Part shown: positions 8,683 through 17,848 of the stretch, piece by piece
Numbering within the stretch: position 1 is the stretch's first letter
Layout of the letters: the number at the start of each line of letters is the position of its first letter
DNA from: Deltaproteobacteria bacterium
GTDB lineage: Bacteria > Myxococcota_A > Polyangia > Polyangiales > Ga0077539
Direction of reading: 5' to 3'
DNA: 45,177 nt
Assembly: GCA_947477565.1 (NCBI GenBank)
Contig: CANJUR010000033.1
Location: 1 to 45,177 of the forward strand
Position numbers and translations under genes: made by a program
Notes under the pieces: model-generated
What the model saw: the letters and a program-made list of their open reading frames with translations, nothing else
Told to the model about the DNA's origin: nothing
Database searches by the model: none

Positions 8683-9455
8683 CCTCCCCGCTGCGACGCC
8701 CGCTCATCGCGGGCAACTGGAAGATGCACCGCACCATCGATGGCTCCGTCGAACTGGCCCGGACGTTGGCCGACAGCGTCCGCGTGGGTCCGCGGACGGA
8801 CGTGGTCGTCGCCCCCATTTTTACAGCGCTTTACTCTGTTGCGAGAGCCCTCACCGGGACGGCCATTGGCCTCGCTGGACAGTATTGCCACTGGGAGGAC
8901 CAGGGCGCGTTCACCGGCGAGATCGGGCCGCCGATGCTGAAAGACGCAGGCTGCGCGTGGTGCCTGGTCGGGCATTCGGAGCGCCGACACCTCTTCCAGG
9001 AGACAGACGCGGCGGTTCACCGCAAGACCGTCGCCCTGCGGCGTCACGGTTTGCGACCCATTGTGTGCGTGGGCGAGACGCTCGCTGAGCGGGAGTCAGG
9101 CATCACCTTCGAGGTGCTGCGTCGTCAACTCGAAGGCGCCCTGGGAGGCCTCGTCGCCGACGACGCGCGCTCGTTCGTGGGAGACATCGTGTTGGCGTAC
9201 GAACCGGTCTGGGCCATCGGAACCGGGCGGACCGCCAAGCCTTCCGACGCCCAGGCGGCGCATGCCTATCTGCGCGATCGCATCCGCAACGACCTCGGCG
9301 AGGTCGCGGACAACGTGCGAATCCTGTATGGGGGCAGCGTGAAGCCTGACAACGCAGCCGAACTTCTGGCGCAGCCCGACGTCGATGGCCTCCTCGTCGG
9401 CGGCGCCTCGCTCGACGCCGCTGGCTTCGCCCGAATCATCCAGGCCGCAGGATAA
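8679..9455 (+). CDS. tpiA: triosephosphate isomerase
   Basis: The 258-aa TIM-barrel enzyme interconverts dihydroxyacetone phosphate and glyceraldehyde 3-phosphate. The active-site residues are visible: Lys15 in AGNWKMH, electrophile His99 in GHSERR, and base Glu175 in AYEPVWAIGTG. The phosphate-binding YGGSVKPDNAAEL and LLVGGASLD follow. It starts with GTG inside the pgk stop region (4-base overlap), so translation is coupled. The order gap-pgk-tpiA places three consecutive triose-phosphate steps in one operon, a common bacterial arrangement. Confidence 0.98.
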   Translation: MTSPLRRPLIAGNWKMHRTIDGSVELARTLADSVRVGPRTDVVVAPIFTALYSVARALTGTAIGLAGQYCHWEDQGAFTGEIGPPMLKDAGCAWCLVGHSERRHLFQETDAAVHRKTVALRRHGLRPIVCVGETLAERESGITFEVLRRQLEGALGGLVADDARSFVGDIVLAYEPVWAIGTGRTAKPSDAQAAHAYLRDRIRNDLGEVADNVRILYGGSVKPDNAAELLAQPDVDGLLVGGASLDAAGFARIIQAAG

Positions 9456-9484
9456 CCTCCGGACCCATCGAGAGTTCTTCGTCC

Positions 9485-9859
9485 ATGCAAACGCTGCTCA
9501 CCATCATTCACGTGTTTGTCTGCTTGTTCCTCGTCGGTGTGGTGCTCTTGCAATCCGGACGGTCCGGCGGCATGGGCGTGCTCTCCGGCGCTGCCACGCA
9601 GACGGTTTTCGGCGGCCGTGGGGCCAGTGGATTTCTCGCCCAGGCCACCAGCGTCTGCGCGATGTTGTTCATGCTGACCTCAGCGTCGCTGGCTTACATG
9701 AGCACTTCGGGGCGCGACTCCCTGGCGCGCTCGCGTCGGCCGACCCCGGCAGCCACCGCTCGCCCGACCACCCCTGCCCGCTCTGGGCCTGCCGACGCCG
9801 CTGTGCCCCGCACACCGAGCCCCGCCGCTCCCGTACCCGCCCCCACCCAGGCCCCCTGA
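9485..9859 (+). CDS. secG: SecG subunit of the Sec preprotein translocase
   Basis: The 124-aa product has the SecG pattern: a first membrane helix (MQTLLTIIHVFVCLFLVGVVLLQ shortened here to its IIHVFVCLFLVGVVL core), a cytoplasmic Gly/Ser loop with GGMGVLSGAATQTVFGGRG, and a second helix around residues 57-75. Beyond that lies a ~45-residue tail rich in Ala, Pro and Thr that is low in sequence complexity. SecG assists SecYE during protein export. It lies 29 bp after tpiA, and the tpiA-secG order is widely conserved in bacteria, which supports the call. Confidence 0.93.
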   Translation: MQTLLTIIHVFVCLFLVGVVLLQSGRSGGMGVLSGAATQTVFGGRGASGFLAQATSVCAMLFMLTSASLAYMSTSGRDSLARSRRPTPAATARPTTPARSGPADAAVPRTPSPAAPVPAPTQAP

Positions 9860-9876
9860 CGTCTCTCGGGCCGCGC

Positions 9877-11226
9877 TTGTTGCGCGGGCTCGCGCCGACG
9901 GTTCTCGTTCTCGGCTGTGTTGTTCTCTGGGCCAGCGGATTCCTCGGTATTTCCAACGATGACGCCGCTCGTGCCCTGATCGCCTGGGACACGGCCCACA
10001 CTCCCTCCATCGATCCAACCCGATCGAGTTGGCTGCCGCTCCACAGCCTTTTTCTGGGCGGGCTCATGGCATTGGCTGGGGATCCCCGGAGGGTGCCGTT
10101 TGTGCTCTCTCTCGGTTCTGGCCTGGTCGCGATCGCCGCGCTCTCCCGAGCCCTCCGGCGCGAAGCGGTGAACCCGATTGCAGCATCCACCGCGGTCGCG
10201 ATGGTCGCCTGCTGGCGTTGGACGCTGTTCTCTTCCGCCGCTGGGGCCGTGCCTGAGATGCCCTCGGTAGCGCTTCTCTGCGTGGCGCTCGAGCGATGGT
10301 GCGCCCGTAAGCCCGGGTCCTGGTGGCAGACGGGCCTCGCGCTCACCCTGGCCGCGGGCTTTCGTTACGAAGCCTGGTTTGCACTTCTCGGCTTCGCACT
10401 CTTCGCTCGCGACCGGACGCGGCCCCGATGGGAGGTTGCCGCCACCCTCGGGATCTCAAGTCTGGTGCCGGTCGCCTGGCTGGTCGTCAATCACTTCCGA
10501 CGCGGAGATGCGCTCGATTTCATCCACCGGGTGGCCGCCCATCGCAGCGCCGTCACCGCCGTCCTCGCACCCTGGTGGATCCGCTGGACGGAGGTTCCCC
10601 GTGCGCTCGTCGTCGAACTCCCCTGGATTTTGTTGTTGGGCGTTGCCCTCTGGCGCGCAGGGCCCCGGCCCGCGGTCGTGCGCATCGGCGCCGCAATGGC
10701 TGGGGCAGTGCTTTTCGGGCTCGCGCTCGAGTCGGCCCGCGGCGGAGGCGCAACCCACCACGCAGCGCGCACGCTGCTCTCGGTGGCGTGGATGCTGGTT
10801 CCGGCGCTCGCGGTGTCCATCGAAGCGCTCTTGCAGCGCGGCCTCGCGCGCTCGATCGCCGTGGGTGCTCTCGCGTGCGCCGCATGGAGCGCACCGCATC
10901 CGGCGGAAGTCGCCGACCTGGGCGCCCCGGCGGCATCCGTGGTCGGTGACATGGCGGCGCGCCGTTGGCCTCACGCGCCCTGGTGCCTCGAGAGACAGCG
11001 CCAAGATGCACTCTGGATCGAGTGGCGAGGCACCGGGGCAGGTCAGATTTTACCGGATCGTGTATTCGGTTCCGCACCCGAGCACGCGTCGCGACGGGCC
11101 GACAAGTGCGCCCGCGCGCGGGGAGCCGTCACGAGTAGCTGGGAACTAGAGGAAGCGCTGAGATTCCACGGGTTTCATCTCGTGGGACGAGTGGGCCCGT
11201 GGGCGCTGCTGGAGCGAGCGCCGTGA
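9877..11226 (+). CDS. GT-C type membrane glycosyltransferase-like protein
   Basis: This product of about 449 aa is an integral membrane protein with many hydrophobic helices from residue ~5 to ~330 and a soluble C-terminal part of ~120 residues. After the first helix comes ISNDDAARALIAWD, the acidic pair position typical of GT-C glycosyltransferases (PMT/ArnT-like, GT39/GT87), followed by WLPLHSLFLG, which fits the same loop. Such enzymes use polyprenyl-phosphate sugars and act on the outer face of the inner membrane. The frame is open far upstream across tpiA and secG, but coding is only credible after secG. I chose the TTG at 9877 (another TTG follows at 9880); no ATG or GTG is well placed. 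It ends 12 bp from a convergent gene. Confidence 0.7.
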   Translation: MLRGLAPTVLVLGCVVLWASGFLGISNDDAARALIAWDTAHTPSIDPTRSSWLPLHSLFLGGLMALAGDPRRVPFVLSLGSGLVAIAALSRALRREAVNPIAASTAVAMVACWRWTLFSSAAGAVPEMPSVALLCVALERWCARKPGSWWQTGLALTLAAGFRYEAWFALLGFALFARDRTRPRWEVAATLGISSLVPVAWLVVNHFRRGDALDFIHRVAAHRSAVTAVLAPWWIRWTEVPRALVVELPWILLLGVALWRAGPRPAVVRIGAAMAGAVLFGLALESARGGGATHHAARTLLSVAWMLVPALAVSIEALLQRGLARSIAVGALACAAWSAPHPAEVADLGAPAASVVGDMAARRWPHAPWCLERQRQDALWIEWRGTGAGQILPDRVFGSAPEHASRRADKCARARGAVTSSWELEEALRFHGFHLVGRVGPWALLERAP

Positions 11227-11238
11227 GGGAGCGAACGA

Positions 11239-11832
11239 TCAGTTGCCGAACACCTGGACACCGAACTCGCCGGTGCCCGCGTACATCGCGACCTCAAGCC
11301 GATACAGGCCCGCGGCGGTGGGACAGAGCGGGCGCTGAAGTCCGATGACCGGGAAGTTATCCGTGGCGATGTCCTGATCGACCACAGCGCTCGGCGTGCC
11401 GTCAGGATTGGCCGGTGCATACAACTTGAGATCGAGGTCGGTGACGCTCGGAGCGCCCACGCCGATGATCTTGTAACAGTGCCCGGACAGCATGTTGACC
11501 GCGTAGTTCTGCTTTCCGCTTGTGACGAGGGAGCCACGGGCGATCGGGAGAACGGGGCTCATCCCGGTGGCGAACTGCGTCTGACGCATTTGCATCTGCG
11601 TCGCGATAAAGTCACCGCCTACCGCCATGCCGAGCTGCGGCGCCGGGATCGGCTGCATCCCCGGTTGGGCCATCGGCGGCTGCATCCCCGGTTGCATTCC
11701 CGGCTGAACAGCGGTGGTCGGTGCAACCGTGGTCGTCGCTGTGTTGTCGTTGTCGCGATTGCGGCTGCGACAATTGTAAGAAACCAAAACGCTCGCGATG
11801 GCAACGCCACGCAGGATCCACTTCGACGTCAT
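11239..11832 (-). CDS. secreted Pro/Met/Gln-rich protein, unknown function
   Basis: The 197-aa product starts at an ATG preceded by a strong GGAGGAAG ribosome site. It has a basic start and hydrophobic segment (about residues 5-18) followed by YNC, which could be a weak lipobox or a signal-peptidase I site. Residues ~25-70 are low complexity: Thr/Val-rich, then repeated PGMQP units. The C-terminal ~110 residues form a globular region with a Cys pair (GHCYKIIGVGAPS and LCPTAAGLYRLEVAMY) that looks like a beta-sandwich of the kind found in bacterial pre-peptidase C-type domains, an inference by look only. Probably an envelope protein. Confidence 0.65.
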   Translation of the reverse strand: MTSKWILRGVAIASVLVSYNCRSRNRDNDNTATTTVAPTTAVQPGMQPGMQPPMAQPGMQPIPAPQLGMAVGGDFIATQMQMRQTQFATGMSPVLPIARGSLVTSGKQNYAVNMLSGHCYKIIGVGAPSVTDLDLKLYAPANPDGTPSAVVDQDIATDNFPVIGLQRPLCPTAAGLYRLEVAMYAGTGEFGVQVFGN

Positions 11833-11930
11833 CTGACTTCCTCCTCTGGACTTCGGACTTGATCCAATGCGGCTGTTTCGGCCCGCCGCCACCCGAATGG
11901 GGCAGAGCGATGCTTAGCGCCACTGACACC

Positions 11931-14162
11931 TTAGCGTCCAGCGCGCACCGGCTTCTGCGCCGAATCGTGCGTGAGCACCAGGACGCCCAGTGGCGGCAGG
12001 CGCAACGTCACCGACTGCGCGTGGCCGTGGCTCGGGAAAGCGGTGCTCTCAACGGTGCCCGCGTTACCGACGCCGCTGCCGCCGTACGCCGCCGCGTCGG
12101 TATCAATGACCTCGCGCCAACTTCCGGCCAGCGGTACCCCGAGTCGGTAGCCGTCACGCACGACCGGCGTTGCGTTGAGCACGCAGAGCACCGCCGTCTC
12201 CCCAGCGACGCCGCCGCGCACGAACGAAAACACGCTGCGCTCCGAGTCATTCGCGTCCACCCAGCGGAAGCCTTTGTCGGTGTCGTCGTGACGCCATAGA
12301 GCACCTGTCGCGCGATAAAGCCGATTGAGGTCGCCGAGCAGCGCCGACACGCCCCGATGTAGCGGGTCTTCCAGGAGCGACCAATCGAGGCCGCGCTCCT
12401 CGCTCCACTCCGTAGGGGCGGCGAGTTCGGCCCCCATGAACAGCAACTTGCGACCTGGGTGGCACCACATCCACGCGTACAGCGCACGGAGGTTGGCAAA
12501 GCGCTGCCATCGGTCGCCCGGCATCTTCTCGAGAAGCGAGTGTTTCCCGTGCACCACCTCGTCATGGGAAAGCGGGAGGATGAAATGCTCACTGAAGGCG
12601 TACGTCAGCCCAAAAGTGAGCCCGTGGTGGTGGTGCCGTCGGTGCACAGGGTCGCGAGAGAAATACGCGAGCGTGTCGTGCATCCAGCCCATGTTCCATT
12701 TGAGGGTGAAGCCGAGGCCGCCGTCGTGTACCGGGCGAGTGACCGAAGGCCACGCAGTGCTCTCCTCGGCGATCACCGCTACCCCCGGAAACTCCCCGTG
12801 CAGAAGCGTATTGAGCTCATGGAGCAGCACCACCGCGTCGAGGTTTTCCCGCCCGCCCTGCGCGTTGGGAACCCACCCGTCGTGGCTGCGCGAATAATCC
12901 AGGTAGAGCATCGATGCCACGGCATCGACGCGGACGCCGTCCACGTGGAAGTCCGCGATCCAGGCGCGTGCGCTCGCGAGGAGAAAGTTGCGCACCTCGC
13001 GGCGGCCGAAGTTGAATACGTACGTCCCCCAGTCCGGGTGCTCGCCCTGCCGTGGATCGATGTGCTCGTAGAGCGCCGTCCCGTCGAAACGACCCAGGGC
13101 GAATGCGTCCTTCGGAAAGTGCGCGGGCACCCAATCGACGATCACACCCACCCCGCAGGAGTGCAGGTGATCGACGAAGGCACGGAAATCATCGGGGTCG
13201 CCGAAGCGCGCGGTGGGCGCGAAGAAGCCCGTCACCTGGTAGCCCCACGACGCGTCGAATGGGTGCTCGCTCACCGGGAGCAACTCGACGTGCGTAAACC
13301 CGAGCGCCGATACGTAGTCGGCGAGCAACGGAGCAAGCTCGCGCCAGGTGAGCCAGCGGTCGCCCTCCGCCGCGACGCGACGCCACGAACCCGCGTGCAC
13401 CTCGTAGATGGACATCGGGGCGTCGAGGGCGGAACGCGAGGCTCGTGCGGTGATCCAGGCGTCGTCGCGCCAGGTGTGGTGGGAGTCAAAGACGATGGAA
13501 GCCTGGCCGGGGCGAAGCTCGGCGCGGGAGGCGCATGGATCGCACTTGCGAAGCGCGGTGCCTGTGCCCGTGACGAGATCGAACTGGTAGCGAGCGCCGG
13601 TCGCGACGTCGGGAATGAAGATCTCCCAGAGGCCCAGCGAGCCGATGCGGCGGAGCGGATGGGTTGCGGGATCCCAGAGGTTCCAGTCGCCGACTACGCT
13701 GACCGCGCGGGCGTTGGGCGCCCACACCGCGAACGCCACGCCACGAATGCCGTCGATCTCGCGAAGATGGGCACCGAGCCGCTCGTGCAGTTGCCAGTGA
13801 CGCCCCTCGCCAAAGAGGTGCTCATCGAATGGACCCAACGTGGGGAGGAAATTCCAGGGCTCCCTGCGCGACCATGTGACGCCGTCAAGCGTGGCCTCAA
13901 TGCAGTAGCCGCCGACGTGGACCGGCGCATCCAACCATACCGCCCAAAGGCCAGCGCCGTGGATGCGCGACAACCCCAGCGTTTGACCGTCGGTGAGACC
14001 CACGGACACCGCCTGAGCGCCCGGACGCCACGCGCGCAAGACCGTCCCGCCATCGACCGGGTGCGCGCCCAGGACTCGGTGCGGATCGGAGTGGTCGCGC
14101 ATGGCGAGGTGCTCGACCTCGGCGTTGGTGATGCCATCCCAGAGTCGGGTTCGATCGTTCAC
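11931..14162 (-). CDS. glgB: 1,4-alpha-glucan branching enzyme
   Basis: This 743-aa GH13 enzyme introduces alpha-1,6 branches into glycogen. An N-terminal region (HSDPHRVLGAHPV) and a CBM48-like segment (GVAFAVWAPNARAVSVVGDWN) precede the catalytic barrel. The barrel shows DWVPAHFPKD, nucleophile Asp413 in DGVRVDAVASMLYLDYSR, acid/base Glu466 in VIAEEST (53 residues later, as in characterised GlgB), and LPLSHDEVVHGK. Length matches the family. The start ATG overlaps the stop of the nitrilase gene by 4 bases, so the two are coupled. No other glg gene is in the window. A long open frame on the opposite strand of this gene is a composition artefact. Confidence 0.97.
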   Translation of the reverse strand: MNDRTRLWDGITNAEVEHLAMRDHSDPHRVLGAHPVDGGTVLRAWRPGAQAVSVGLTDGQTLGLSRIHGAGLWAVWLDAPVHVGGYCIEATLDGVTWSRREPWNFLPTLGPFDEHLFGEGRHWQLHERLGAHLREIDGIRGVAFAVWAPNARAVSVVGDWNLWDPATHPLRRIGSLGLWEIFIPDVATGARYQFDLVTGTGTALRKCDPCASRAELRPGQASIVFDSHHTWRDDAWITARASRSALDAPMSIYEVHAGSWRRVAAEGDRWLTWRELAPLLADYVSALGFTHVELLPVSEHPFDASWGYQVTGFFAPTARFGDPDDFRAFVDHLHSCGVGVIVDWVPAHFPKDAFALGRFDGTALYEHIDPRQGEHPDWGTYVFNFGRREVRNFLLASARAWIADFHVDGVRVDAVASMLYLDYSRSHDGWVPNAQGGRENLDAVVLLHELNTLLHGEFPGVAVIAEESTAWPSVTRPVHDGGLGFTLKWNMGWMHDTLAYFSRDPVHRRHHHHGLTFGLTYAFSEHFILPLSHDEVVHGKHSLLEKMPGDRWQRFANLRALYAWMWCHPGRKLLFMGAELAAPTEWSEERGLDWSLLEDPLHRGVSALLGDLNRLYRATGALWRHDDTDKGFRWVDANDSERSVFSFVRGGVAGETAVLCVLNATPVVRDGYRLGVPLAGSWREVIDTDAAAYGGSGVGNAGTVESTAFPSHGHAQSVTLRLPPLGVLVLTHDSAQKPVRAGR

Positions 14163-14932
14163 GGCCCCGGACGTTTCACCTCGCAGGGCACACCAGGCAA
14201 GGGACTTCGCACCGGAAGCACCGCCATCACCCGCTGGACCCCACTGCCCACGCGCGATCGCGCGATCGTCACGCCGCTGCCATCGACGATGCGCGAACCG
14301 CCCTGTCCCCTCACGGCCGGCGCTCCACGCCCCCAGTTGGCGTTGACCACCGCGCAGCCGTGCCGCGACGCCAACGCCGGGAGGAGTTCGTCCCGCAAAT
14401 CGTGCTCGTCATCGTCTACCCAGGCGCTCGGGAAGAGCAGCACATCGACCGAGTCGAGGACGTCCGCAGCCTCCGCCGAGACGAAGTGCAGGTCGAAGCA
14501 CACCGCCACCGCCACGCGACGGCCGTGCAGCGTCGCCACCGGCATCCCGAGGTCTCCCGCGGATGCCCACGTCTCCGGAAACCAGGGGTGCCGCTTGCGG
14601 TAGTGCAGTACCAGTTCGCCCGCCTCGTCGATGAGCGCCGCGCTGTTGAAACACCGCGCGCCGTCCCGCTCGACCCAGGATGCCAGCAGGGCGACCTGTC
14701 GGGCGACCGCGATCGCCGCGACGTCCCGGAGGAGAGCGCCCCCGATGGGCTCAGCGAAGCGTGAGACGTCGAAGTTGCCGCGCGCGGAGACGTACCCGGT
14801 GAGTGAGAGTTCGGGCAGCACCGCGAGCGTCGGCTCGCCCGCCGGAAGAGACGCCAGAGCCCGGTCGAGCGCGCGGAGTTGGCCGACAGAATCGCCGTGC
14901 CGCGCAGGGAGTTCGATCGCCACCATGCGCAT
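14159..14932 (-). CDS. carbon-nitrogen hydrolase (nitrilase superfamily)
   Basis: The 257-aa protein has the complete nitrilase-superfamily triad: Glu41 in LPELSLTGY, Lys113 in HYRKRHPWFPE and Cys145 in VAVCFDLHF. These enzymes hydrolyse amides, carbamoyl compounds or nitriles; size and the simple one-domain structure fit an amidase-type branch, and the substrate cannot be read out. No signal peptide, so cytoplasmic. It lies 3 bp after the ABC ATPase gene and overlaps glgB by 4 bases, so the three are very probably one transcript. Why a C-N hydrolase is coupled to a glycogen branching enzyme is not obvious. Confidence 0.88.
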   Translation of the reverse strand: MRMVAIELPARHGDSVGQLRALDRALASLPAGEPTLAVLPELSLTGYVSARGNFDVSRFAEPIGGALLRDVAAIAVARQVALLASWVERDGARCFNSAALIDEAGELVLHYRKRHPWFPETWASAGDLGMPVATLHGRRVAVAVCFDLHFVSAEAADVLDSVDVLLFPSAWVDDDEHDLRDELLPALASRHGCAVVNANWGRGAPAVRGQGGSRIVDGSGVTIARSRVGSGVQRVMAVLPVRSPLPGVPCEVKRPGP

Positions 14933-14935
14933 CGC

Positions 14936-15787
14936 TCAGTCCCCGGTGTCGGTGGGAATCACCATCCGCGCCCCGGTCTCCGAGTCGATGCTCACCCGCA
15001 CGGGAACCCCGAAGGCAGACTCGATGATCGCCTCGGTGAATACCTCATCTGGTAATCCGACGGCCACCACCGCGCCGTTTCGCAGCAGCGCCAGGCGGTC
15101 GCACCAGCGAGAGGCAACGGAGAGGTCGTGGAGCACCGCCACCGCGGTACCTCCGGCGCGCACCCACGCGCGCAGCCGACGACAGCAAGCGACCTGCTGA
15201 CCGAGGTCGAGCGCCGCGAGCGGCTCGTCGAGGAGGAGCACCCTCGCCCCCTGCGCGAACGCCCTGGCCAGCGCGCACCGCCGCAGTTCGCCGCCCGAAA
15301 GGGTCGAGACTTCCCGGCCCGCCATCGGGAGAAGCGCCCAGTCCGCGAGCGCCGTGTTCACCGCTCGCTCGTCGCTCTGCCGGAGTGCGCCGGTCCAGCC
15401 GGTGTGCGGGGCGCGCGCCTGGGACACCCACGACCGCACGCTCCAGCCCTCGGGCGTCGGTTCGCGTTGCGGCACGTAACCCATCGCCCGCGCCCGCTCG
15501 CGGCCCTCCCACGCCCCCAGCGGACGACCGTGGAGGCGCACCTCGCCTTCGTCCAACGGGAGCAACCCGGCCAACGCACGTAGCAGCGTCGTCTTGCCCG
15601 CACCGTTGGGACCGAGGATGCCCAGTAGCTCTCCTGGCCTCGCCGTCAGGTCGAGCGGACCGACCGCGCCACCGAGCGCGGAGACCCTGCGACAGAGCCG
15701 CCGCGCTGCCAGCACATCCTTATCGCGCGGTGTTTCGTATTGTTCGTGAACCATCGTGTGTGCCGCGATTCCCAGGTTGCACATCAT
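14936..15787 (-). CDS. ABC transporter ATP-binding protein, FecE/BtuD-like
   Basis: This ABC ATPase shows Walker A GPNGAGKTT, a Q-loop region (MGYVPQREPTPEG), the signature LSGGELRRCALARAF, Walker B VLLLDEPLAALDL and an H-loop in AVLHDLSVASRW. The arrangement and the C-terminal extension fit ATPases of iron-siderophore, haem or cobalamin importers. No permease or binding protein lies next to it. The start is uncertain: ATG at 15787 as given, ATG at 15754, or GTG at 15715, which best matches where the conserved domain begins. The gene diverges from the MacAB-like operon and is followed 3 bp later by the nitrilase gene. Confidence 0.88.
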   Translation of the reverse strand: MMCNLGIAAHTMVHEQYETPRDKDVLAARRLCRRVSALGGAVGPLDLTARPGELLGILGPNGAGKTTLLRALAGLLPLDEGEVRLHGRPLGAWEGRERARAMGYVPQREPTPEGWSVRSWVSQARAPHTGWTGALRQSDERAVNTALADWALLPMAGREVSTLSGGELRRCALARAFAQGARVLLLDEPLAALDLGQQVACCRRLRAWVRAGGTAVAVLHDLSVASRWCDRLALLRNGAVVAVGLPDEVFTEAIIESAFGVPVRVSIDSETGARMVIPTDTGD

Positions 15788-15835
15788 AGCCCGGAGGGGA
15801 ATCCTCCCGCCGCCAATGGAGCCGCGCAGACCTCA

Positions 15836-17086
15836 GTGAGCCAGGATCCCTTCGATCAACTACACGCGAAGCGCAGCCGCCGCTGGATCGTCGTCGTCGT
15901 CGCCCTCGCCCTGATCGCCGTGGGCGCCGTTGTGTACGCCCGCCGACACCGCGCCCCAACGGGACCGCGCTATCTGACGGTCGCAGTCGGCCGCGGCGAG
16001 ATCGTCGCCTCCGTCGAGACCAGCGGATCGCTCCAGCCCGAGGTGCAGGTGCAGGTCGGCAGTCAGGTGAGCGGCCGCATGGCGCGCGTGCTGGTCGATT
16101 TCAACGCCCACGTCACCCGCGGTCAGTTACTCGCGGAGATTGACTCGACGCCCTTCCGCGCCGCCGTCGCGCAGGCCCGGGCGTCGGTGCTGTCGGCCCA
16201 AGCGCAGCTCCAGCGGGCGCAGGTCAACGTGCGCATTGCGGAGACCAACCTCGCCCGCGCGACCGACCTTCGAGCGCGCGGCCTCAACGCTCTCGCGGAC
16301 ATCGACAGCACCCGCGGCAGCCGTGACCTCGCCCTCGCCGACGTCGCCGGGGCCCGCGCGGAGATTGCCCGCGCGCACGCATCGCTCAACAGCGCCGAGA
16401 CCAACCTTGCCTTCACGCGCATTACTACGCCCATCGCAGGAGTCGTGATTCAGCGCTCGATCGACGAAGGGCAGACCGTCGCAGCAAGCTTCCAGGCTCC
16501 GACGCTCTTTCAGATCGCGGGTGACCTTACCCGCATGCGAATCATCGCCAACGTCGATGAAGCCGACGTCGCGCAGATGCGCGAACACCTCATGGCCGCG
16601 GCCCGGGTCGATGCCTTTCCGGGCGAGACCTTCCGCGGCGAACTGATCGAACTTCGTTACGGGTCTCAGACCACCAGCGGCGTGGTGACCTACCCCGCGG
16701 TGATCTCCGTCGCCAATCCCGACATGAAGCTCCGACCCGGAATGACGGCTACGGTGACCGTCGTCGCTGCGCGGCACCCGGACGTGCTCTTCGTCCCCAA
16801 CGCTGCCCTGCGCTTCCGCCCGGCGAGCGCGACGCCGGATGGCGGATTGCCCGCGGCCGCACCGGAGCCTGATCCGCATCACGGCACGTTGTACGTCCTG
16901 CGCGGCCGTCGGCCGGTGGCCGTGCCGGTGAACCTTGGGCTGCACGAAGATCGGCGCACGGAGGTCTCTGGGCCCGGCATCACGGCTGGGCTCATGGTGG
17001 TGACCGACGAGATCGAGCAGCGTTCGGCCACCGCTGGAAGCGCGGGTGGCGCGCCCGGTATGGTTGGGCGGCGGAGGTCGCCGTGA
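15836..17086 (+). CDS. periplasmic adaptor of a MacA/RND-like efflux system
   Basis: This membrane fusion protein of about 416 aa has an N-terminal signal anchor (WIVVVVALALIAVGAVVYA), the first half of a lipoyl domain (GSLQPEVQVQVGSQVSG, the typical start of the adaptor) and a long alpha-helical hairpin of Ala/Arg/Gln repeats at residues ~115-215. The second lipoyl half follows (ITTPIAGVVIQRSIDEGQTV), then a beta-barrel and a membrane-proximal region with RPGMTATVTVV. Such proteins bridge an inner-membrane pump and an outer-membrane channel. I set the start at the GTG at 15836, since the frame upstream is unlike the family and overlaps the divergent gene. The stop overlaps the ATPase start (GTGA). 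Confidence 0.92.
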   Translation: MSQDPFDQLHAKRSRRWIVVVVALALIAVGAVVYARRHRAPTGPRYLTVAVGRGEIVASVETSGSLQPEVQVQVGSQVSGRMARVLVDFNAHVTRGQLLAEIDSTPFRAAVAQARASVLSAQAQLQRAQVNVRIAETNLARATDLRARGLNALADIDSTRGSRDLALADVAGARAEIARAHASLNSAETNLAFTRITTPIAGVVIQRSIDEGQTVAASFQAPTLFQIAGDLTRMRIIANVDEADVAQMREHLMAAARVDAFPGETFRGELIELRYGSQTTSGVVTYPAVISVANPDMKLRPGMTATVTVVAARHPDVLFVPNAALRFRPASATPDGGLPAAAPEPDPHHGTLYVLRGRRPVAVPVNLGLHEDRRTEVSGPGITAGLMVVTDEIEQRSATAGSAGGAPGMVGRRRSP

Positions 17087-17841
17087 ACGACCGCGACACG
17101 GTCATCAAGATGGAGCGTGTCGAGAAGATCTATCGCACCGGCGAGTTGGTTTTTCATGCGTTGCGGGGCATCACGCTCGACATTCGCGCAGGAGAATTCG
17201 TGGCGATCGGTGGCCCATCGGGCAGCGGCAAGAGCACCCTGATGAATCTCATCGGGTGCCTCGATCGGCCGAGCGCGGGGCGGTACCTGCTCGCGGGCCA
17301 CGACGTGTCCATGCTCGACGCCGACGCCCGGGCTTTTGCGCGCAACCGGCTCATCGGGTTTGTGTTTCAGGGCTTCAACCTGCTGGCGCGCACGTCGGCT
17401 TTAGAGAACGTCGAACTCCCCCTCGCCTACCGCGGTCTGGGCGCGAAAGAGCGCCGCCGCCGCGCGATAGAGTCACTCGAACTTGTCGGGCTCGCAGACA
17501 AACTCAACAACACCCCGGCGCAGCTTTCAGGCGGTCAACAGCAGCGCGTGGCCATCGCGCGGGCCCTGGTCACGGACCCGAAGGTGCTGCTCGCCGACGA
17601 GCCCACCGGCAACCTCGATTCGCGTACCACGGAGGATGTCCTGGCCCTCCTGCAGCGGCTCCATCGCGAGCATGGACTCACCATCGTCATGGTCACCCAT
17701 GAGCCCGACGTAGCGCAGTGCGCCGAGCGGATCATCGTGGTGCGCGACGGCCTGATCGGCAGCGACGGGCCCAACCCGACGCCGCGACGGGCGGAACTCA
17801 ACACCGGGTCGAGCAGCCCGCTCCTGGCCGGGAGCGCATAG
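17083..17841 (+). CDS. MacB/LolD-family ABC ATPase
   Basis: The 252-aa ATPase has Walker [10 protein letters not shown], a Q-loop in [18 protein letters not shown], signature [15 protein letters not shown], Walker [14 protein letters not shown] and the H-loop [10 protein letters not shown]. The exact signature and the LD motif place it in the MacB/LolD/FtsE branch of type VII ABC transporters. It begins with a GTG that overlaps the adaptor stop by 4 bases and ends 7 bp before the permease gene. In E. coli MacB the ATPase and permease are one chain; here they are separate proteins, as in many homologues. Confidence 0.95.
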   Translation: MNDRDTVIKMERVEKIYRTGELVFHALRGITLDIRAGEFVAIGGPSGSGKSTLMNLIGCLDRPSAGRYLLAGHDVSMLDADARAFARNRLIGFVFQGFNLLARTSALENVELPLAYRGLGAKERRRRAIESLELVGLADKLNNTPAQLSGGQQQRVAIARALVTDPKVLLADEPTGNLDSRTTEDVLALLQRLHREHGLTIVMVTHEPDVAQCAERIIVVRDGLIGSDGPNPTPRRAELNTGSSSPLLAGSA

Positions 17842-17848
17842 GCGCCCG

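Noticed and set aside
12459..14603. 714-aa open frame on the plus strand
   Set aside because: It is entirely antisense to glgB and the nitrilase gene, which have catalytic motifs. GC-rich codons create such open frames, and it shows no family signature.
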